Assembly (NCBI GenBank): GCA_958346165.1
Contig: CATVQO010000053.1
Coordinates: forward strand, 1 to 8,949
Origin: an uncultured Collinsella sp.
GTDB taxonomy: Bacteria; Actinomycetota; Coriobacteriia; Coriobacteriales; Coriobacteriaceae
Direction: 5' to 3'
DNA length: 8,949 nt
The first letter of the stretch is position 1, and every line of letters begins with the position of its first letter. Position numbers and translations under genes: made by a program. Positions 5,540-8,949 of the stretch are shown here, in pieces. Below the pieces are notes generated by a model. It saw only the letters and a program-made list of their open reading frames with translations. It was not told where the DNA came from and did not search any database.

Positions 5540-6766
5540 CTAGGGCCTGGGCGTTCCGCAGTTGCTGCAGAACTTGCCGCCGTTTTCGCTGCCGCAGTTG
5601 GGGCAGAACCACTTGGCCGGTGCGGGCGCGGGCGCGGGGCTGCCGCACTCGGAGCAGAACTTGCCGGTGTTGGTGGCGCCGCAGCTGCAGGTCCATGTGC
5701 CGGCCGCAGGTGCGGCGGGAGCGGGTGCCGGAGCCGGCTGCGGGGCGGCCTGCTGCTGCGCCTGGCCGGCGGCGAACAGCTGGCTGGCGTTCATACCGCC
5801 CATGCCGCCTGCCATGCCCATGCCCATAAAGCCCGCCATCGCGCCGTTGGGGTTGGCGGCTGCTGCGCGCATCGCATCGCTCTGGGCGCTGGCGATGTTG
5901 GCGGCTGCCATGGTGGGATCGCGCATGACCGCGGCCTTCTGCAGGTCCTTGATCATTTGCTCGTCCTCTTGCGAGGCGGCGATGGAGTTGACGCCAAAGC
6001 TCACGATCTCGACGCCGCGCAGGTCGCGCCAGTCGGCAGAGAGGACCTCGTTGAGTGCACGGGCGAGCTCGGTGGTGTGGCCGGGGATGGCGCTGTAGCG
6101 GATGCCCATCTCCGAGATCTTGGCAAAGGCGGGCTGCAGGGCGGTGAGCAGCTCGGACTTAAGCTGGCTGTCGATCTTATCGCGCGTGTAGCTTTCGGTC
6201 ACGTTGCCGCACACGTTGGTGTAAAACAGCAGCGGGTTGGTGATGCGGTACGAATACTCGCCGTTGCAGCGCACGGAGATGTCGACGTCCAGGCCAATGT
6301 TGTTATCGACCACGCGGAAGGGCACAGGCGAGGCGGTGCCGTACTTGTTGCCGATGATCTCCTTGGTGTTGATAAAGTAGACGCGCTGGTCCTTGCCCGC
6401 GTCGCCGCCAAAGGTAAAACGGCTGCCGATATTGGCGAAGGTCTCCTTGATGGAGTCGCCCAGATTGCCGCTAAAGACGCTTGGCTCGCTGCCGGTGTCA
6501 AAGACGAACTCGCCGGGCTCCAGCGCGACCTCGATGATCTTGCCGTTTTGCACCACGAGCATGCCCTGGCCGTCGTTGACGGCGATGACCGAGCCGTTGG
6601 AGATGACGTTGTCCTCGCCGCGCGTGTTGGAGCTGCGGCCGCCGGTGCGCTTGCTGCCCTTGCAGGCCAAGACGTCAGCGGGCATCGATTCGCAATAGAT
6701 AAATTCCTTCCACTGGTCGGCCATGACGCCGCCGGCAGCTCCCAATCCAGCTTTCAAGAGTCCCAT
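5540..6766 (-). CDS. SPFH/band-7 protein with two C-terminal zinc ribbons, YdjI-like
   Basis: This 408-residue protein belongs to the stomatin/prohibitin-like family with C-terminal zinc ribbons (COG4260, B. subtilis YdjI type). The N-terminus, MGLLKAGLGAAGGVMADQWKEFI, is typical of that family and probably a peripheral membrane-binding helix; no true TM segment is present. The band-7 core spans about 45-270 (GSVIAVNDGQGMLVVQNGKI, then EPGEFVFDTGSEPSVFSGNL, and the RYSAIPGHTTELARALNEVL region). A helical stretch (about 275-320) follows, then a flexible Met/Gly-rich and Pro/Ala-rich linker (about 320-356). Zinc ribbon 1 has Cys360, 362, 371 and 374, with an unusual C-x-C first half. Ribbon 2 has Cys388, 391, 400 and 403. 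In B. subtilis this protein works with YdjG/YdjH and PspA in membrane-stress response. AAGGAAG (6774-6780) fixes the start. It lies 48 bases after the zinc-ribbon membrane gene, on the same strand. Confidence 0.9.
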   Translation of the reverse strand: MGLLKAGLGAAGGVMADQWKEFIYCESMPADVLACKGSKRTGGRSSNTRGEDNVISNGSVIAVNDGQGMLVVQNGKIIEVALEPGEFVFDTGSEPSVFSGNLGDSIKETFANIGSRFTFGGDAGKDQRVYFINTKEIIGNKYGTASPVPFRVVDNNIGLDVDISVRCNGEYSYRITNPLLFYTNVCGNVTESYTRDKIDSQLKSELLTALQPAFAKISEMGIRYSAIPGHTTELARALNEVLSADWRDLRGVEIVSFGVNSIAASQEDEQMIKDLQKAAVMRDPTMAAANIASAQSDAMRAAAANPNGAMAGFMGMGMAGGMGGMNASQLFAAGQAQQQAAPQPAPAPAPAAPAAGTWTCSCGATNTGKFCSECGSPAPAPAPAKWFCPNCGSENGGKFCSNCGTPRP

Positions 6767-6814
6767 GGTAATCTTCCTTTCTCGTCAAAGGCCGGGTGGT
6801 ATTGGTTGGATTGC

Positions 6815-8137
6815 TTAGTCGTCCTTGTCGTCTTTCATGACAACGGTGGTCTCGGTGTGGCTGAAGGTGTCGTGCTTCTCGGTCAGGTCGAGCTCGCCGC
6901 AGTACTCGTCGGCGTGGGTGGCCTCGTTGGCCGTCTTGAGCTGGCCTACCAGTAGCACGTCTCCGATAATCACGATGATCAGCGGCGCGATGACGTTGAT
7001 GAGGATGCCCTCGATATCAAAGGTGAGGTAATCCGGATCGAAGGCGTATTCCCCCATAAAGAGAATCTGGGAGAGGATAAATCCGATCACGAAGAACAGC
7101 ACCGAGGCGATGGCGAGCTTGGGCTTGGAGCAGGGGAGCTCGCCGACCAAGCGGCCGGTCTGGCCGTTCATGGCAAACAGGTAGCTCTTGCCGTTCCACG
7201 AGGTGGAGAGCATCCAGACGGGGAACAGGGCGTAGTCGCTGTCTTCCCAGGTGTAGTCGAGCTGCTTGCTTTCGACCGTGGCATCGTCGTATTCGTCGAC
7301 GACGGTCTCGCGCAGGGCCGAGATTGTGCTTTCTTCCATACGGCGTTCGGCGCGCGCCTTGCAGGTCTCGCAGTCCTCGTCGTAACGGTTGGCGATGTAG
7401 CCGGGCATATATGCGACCGAGAACGGGCGCAGCGCGTCGTAGTCAAACGGCTCGATGGCATCCATGTGGCCGTCGGGCATCTTGGACGATCCGTCGACGG
7501 GCACGCGCTTAAACGAGATATTGCCCTTGCGATAGGCATCGTAGTGGTCGGTGGTCGTGACGGTGCGGTCGGATTCCTCGGTCACGGTCTCGTTGGTCGC
7601 GTCAAAGTGCACTTCGCCGTCAACGCGGGCGCCGTAGAGCCAAAACGGCACGTAGACACCTTGGACCTCGTCGATGTGGTTGCCGGTGACAAAGCTCTTG
7701 GGCAGCAAGATCTTGCCCTTGTAGTGTTCCTTGAGTGCGGCCGTGACGTCATCGCGCCCGAGCTTAAACGGAATTACTAGGTCGGGCGAGAAGTCGCCCG
7801 AGAGCTGGCCGGGCGCCACGGCGGAGTTGCCGCAGTACGGGCAGGTGGTGACGGCGACGGTGCCGTCGGACACGAGCTCGGCGCCGCACGACGAGCAGAT
7901 GTAGCCGGCGTTTTGGGCAAGCTCCTGCACCGCGTCGTCGGCGACGGGCTTGGGCGTTGCGGCTGCCGCATCGGCTTTGGCGTCGGCCTTGTCCTGGCGC
8001 TCGCGATAGAGGGCCTCGACTTCTTCGACTTCAAAGCGCGAGTCGCAGTAGTCGCAGACGAGCTTTTGCTCGGCGCTTGCAAAATGCAAGGGGCCACCGC
8101 AGGCAGGGCACTGATAGTTAACGCTCTCGAAGGCCAT
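6815..8137 (-). CDS. TFIIB-type zinc-ribbon membrane protein, YdjG-like
   Basis: This 440-residue protein is probably a cytoplasm-facing membrane anchor in the SPFH operon. Ribbon 1 has Cys10, 13, 28 and 31 (CPACGG, CDYC), the TFIIB-like spacing. A charged Ala/Lys/Asp linker (about 43-75) follows. Ribbon 2 has Cys81, 84, 99 and 102 (CSSCG, CPYCG). The large middle domain (about 118-335) is mixed alpha/beta with motifs such as VQGVYVPFWLYGARVDGEV, YMPGYIANRYDED and LFPVWMLSTSWNGKSYLFAM. It includes a further CETC pair (Cys256, Cys259). Two TM segments lie near the end (341-362 and 378-398), before an acidic tail (MKDDKDD). This organisation is that of the B. subtilis YdjG type and related 'TFIIB-type zinc ribbon-containing' proteins. 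The biochemical role is not established. The start is fixed by AAAGGA at 8144-8149. It begins 24 bases after the DUF4428 gene's stop, indicating one operon. Confidence 0.85.
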   Translation of the reverse strand: MAFESVNYQCPACGGPLHFASAEQKLVCDYCDSRFEVEEVEALYRERQDKADAKADAAAATPKPVADDAVQELAQNAGYICSSCGAELVSDGTVAVTTCPYCGNSAVAPGQLSGDFSPDLVIPFKLGRDDVTAALKEHYKGKILLPKSFVTGNHIDEVQGVYVPFWLYGARVDGEVHFDATNETVTEESDRTVTTTDHYDAYRKGNISFKRVPVDGSSKMPDGHMDAIEPFDYDALRPFSVAYMPGYIANRYDEDCETCKARAERRMEESTISALRETVVDEYDDATVESKQLDYTWEDSDYALFPVWMLSTSWNGKSYLFAMNGQTGRLVGELPCSKPKLAIASVLFFVIGFILSQILFMGEYAFDPDYLTFDIEGILINVIAPLIIVIIGDVLLVGQLKTANEATHADEYCGELDLTEKHDTFSHTETTVVMKDDKDD

Positions 8138-8161
8138 GATCGGTCCTTTCCGTGCCGGGGG

Positions 8162-8899
8162 CTATGCGCCGATGGCGCCGCCGCAGTATTCGCAGCGCCC
8201 GCTGTCATCGGGAATGGTGGTGGCTCCGCAGAAGGGGCAGGTCACCGCGGTCTTGGGGGCCTTGGCGGCCACGACGCTGTCGCGCGTCTCCTGGCGCAGC
8301 TGCACCAGCGCATCGCGGACCTCGGTTGCCTGGCGCTTGGCCTCGCGGTATTCGATGGAGCCGCGCTGATCGATGGTGGAGTCGTTCACGCGCAGGTTGA
8401 TCTCGGTAAAGTACGGCGTGTTGACATGGATGGTCAGATTAAAGTCGTAATCCAGGTCGTAGCGCGGCGGGTTGTAGCTCTCGCGCTCGCCGTCCTTGGT
8501 CTCGCGATAGATCTCGGTGCGTTGCTCGTCGATATCCATATCGCAGCCGAGTACCTGCGAGAACTCGATGATGTCGGGATTGGCGTCGCGCCAGCGGCTC
8601 TGCGAAGTGATGATCAGCAGGCCCGCGTCCTCATCAAGCATAATATTGGTGCGCCCGGCAGAAAGCGTGCGCGTGGGGTTGAACGAAGACAGGCGTTCGG
8701 CGTTGGCCTCGCGGTAGGCGAGTTGCTCACGGATATCGTCCGCGGTGCTGGAGCGATAGCCGTGAAAGTAGGGGGAGAGCTTGCCGGCGCACTCTTTGCA
8801 CAGGTAGCCTTCATTGATTTTTGTCTTACCTAGAAGTCCCAGCTCGGTACCGCAAATCGCGCACTCTTTCTTCTCGAACATCTTGTCAAAGAAGCCCAT
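8162..8899 (-). CDS. DUF4428 zinc-ribbon protein, first gene of the SPFH operon
   Basis: This 245-residue cytoplasmic protein has two zinc ribbons. The N-terminal one (Cys13, 16, 34, 37; CAICGTELGLLGKTKINEGY, then LCKECAGKLSPYF) matches the DUF4428 pattern. The C-terminal one (Cys221, 224, 236, 239; CPFCGATTIPDDSGRCEYCG) resembles the ribbons of the SPFH protein. Between them is a beta-rich domain (about 75-180: ERLSSFNPTRTL, GLLIITSQSR, SQVLGCDMDIDEQRTE, NLTIHVNTPYFTEINLRVND), resembling PH-like domains found with DUF4428, then a helix (about 185-212). No TM segment or signal peptide is present. GGGAGG at 8905-8910 is a good binding site for the ATG at 8899. It is the first gene of this operon visible in the window. 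Only 50 bases lie upstream, so further operon genes beyond the edge cannot be excluded, and no convincing promoter is visible in them. Confidence 0.85.
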   Translation of the reverse strand: MGFFDKMFEKKECAICGTELGLLGKTKINEGYLCKECAGKLSPYFHGYRSSTADDIREQLAYREANAERLSSFNPTRTLSAGRTNIMLDEDAGLLIITSQSRWRDANPDIIEFSQVLGCDMDIDEQRTEIYRETKDGERESYNPPRYDLDYDFNLTIHVNTPYFTEINLRVNDSTIDQRGSIEYREAKRQATEVRDALVQLRQETRDSVVAAKAPKTAVTCPFCGATTIPDDSGRCEYCGGAIGA

Positions 8900-8949
8900 G
8901 GCTGCCTCCCATCAACAGGTAGCGTGTGTCACTTTTGATGATGGGGGAG

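Noticed and set aside
5460..5696. Upstream extension of the lipoprotein frame into the SPFH gene
   Set aside because: The extension is Arg/Gln-rich shadow sequence. The signal peptide and AAGGAGGA site place the start at 5459.
5450..6955. A 501-codon open frame on the plus strand opposite the SPFH gene
   Set aside because: Its product is a low-complexity Ala/Gly/Val/Asp-rich sequence typical of antisense reading of a high-GC gene. The opposite strand has a clear SPFH domain, zinc ribbons and ribosome binding sites.
7913..8833. A 306-codon plus-strand open frame opposite the DUF4428 and zinc-ribbon genes
   Set aside because: It spans two well-supported minus-strand genes and the gap between them, has no recognisable domain, and its composition is that of a shadow frame.
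8911..8949. Promoter for the DUF4428-led operon
   Set aside because: On the minus strand only weak hexamers can be picked out (for example TACCTG), with no matching -35 box, and the window ends before the upstream region is complete.

Overview
The window looks like a GC-rich Gram-positive chromosome, most likely Collinsella or another Coriobacteriia (Actinomycetota). This rests on the high-GC third codon positions, the AGGAGG-type ribosome binding sites, the type of acidic lipoprotein, and an intergenic palindrome whose loop reads like ones I remember from Collinsella. The genus is an inference from memory and no search was run. No tRNA, rRNA, CRISPR array or transposase is visible. There are seven protein genes, one of them cut by the window edge.

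Layout. (1) Positions 1-341 (+): the 3' end of a DUF4867-like gene. (2) 342-510: a gene-free stretch with a strong 21-bp imperfect palindrome (347-397), a weaker hairpin (417-451) and a possible -10 box. (3) 511-4506 (+): a tightly coupled three-gene signalling operon, made of a multi-TM sensor protein with degenerate kinase modules, a membrane histidine kinase of the NarL/LuxR-associated class, and a receiver-LuxR response regulator. (4) 4534-4564: a strong hairpin terminator between convergent transcription units. (5) 4617-8899 (-): read from right to left, a DUF4428 zinc-ribbon protein, a TFIIB-type zinc-ribbon membrane protein, a YdjI-like SPFH/band-7 protein with two C-terminal zinc ribbons, and a lipoprotein.

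How the genes may work together. The first signalling protein has a 7TM-type sensor region and a coiled coil. Where the second protein has its phosphoacceptor histidine (HD..GQ), the first appears to have Asp, and it lacks readable N and G ATP-binding boxes. The second protein keeps all of these motifs. The pair therefore looks like a pseudokinase (sensor or allosteric subunit) plus an active kinase feeding one LuxR-type regulator. The pseudokinase gene is also out of frame near its 3' end. After the T5 run at 2246-2250, the coding sense continues in the -1 frame to a TGA at 2391-2393, which overlaps the second gene's GTG start. One missing T, or a -1 ribosomal shift, explains this.

The minus-strand group resembles the Bacillus subtilis ydjG/ydjI partners of PspA, an envelope-stress system. 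Here all three cytoplasm-facing proteins carry paired zinc ribbons, and no pspA is present within the window. The downstream lipoprotein may be a co-transcribed envelope component or a separate unit.
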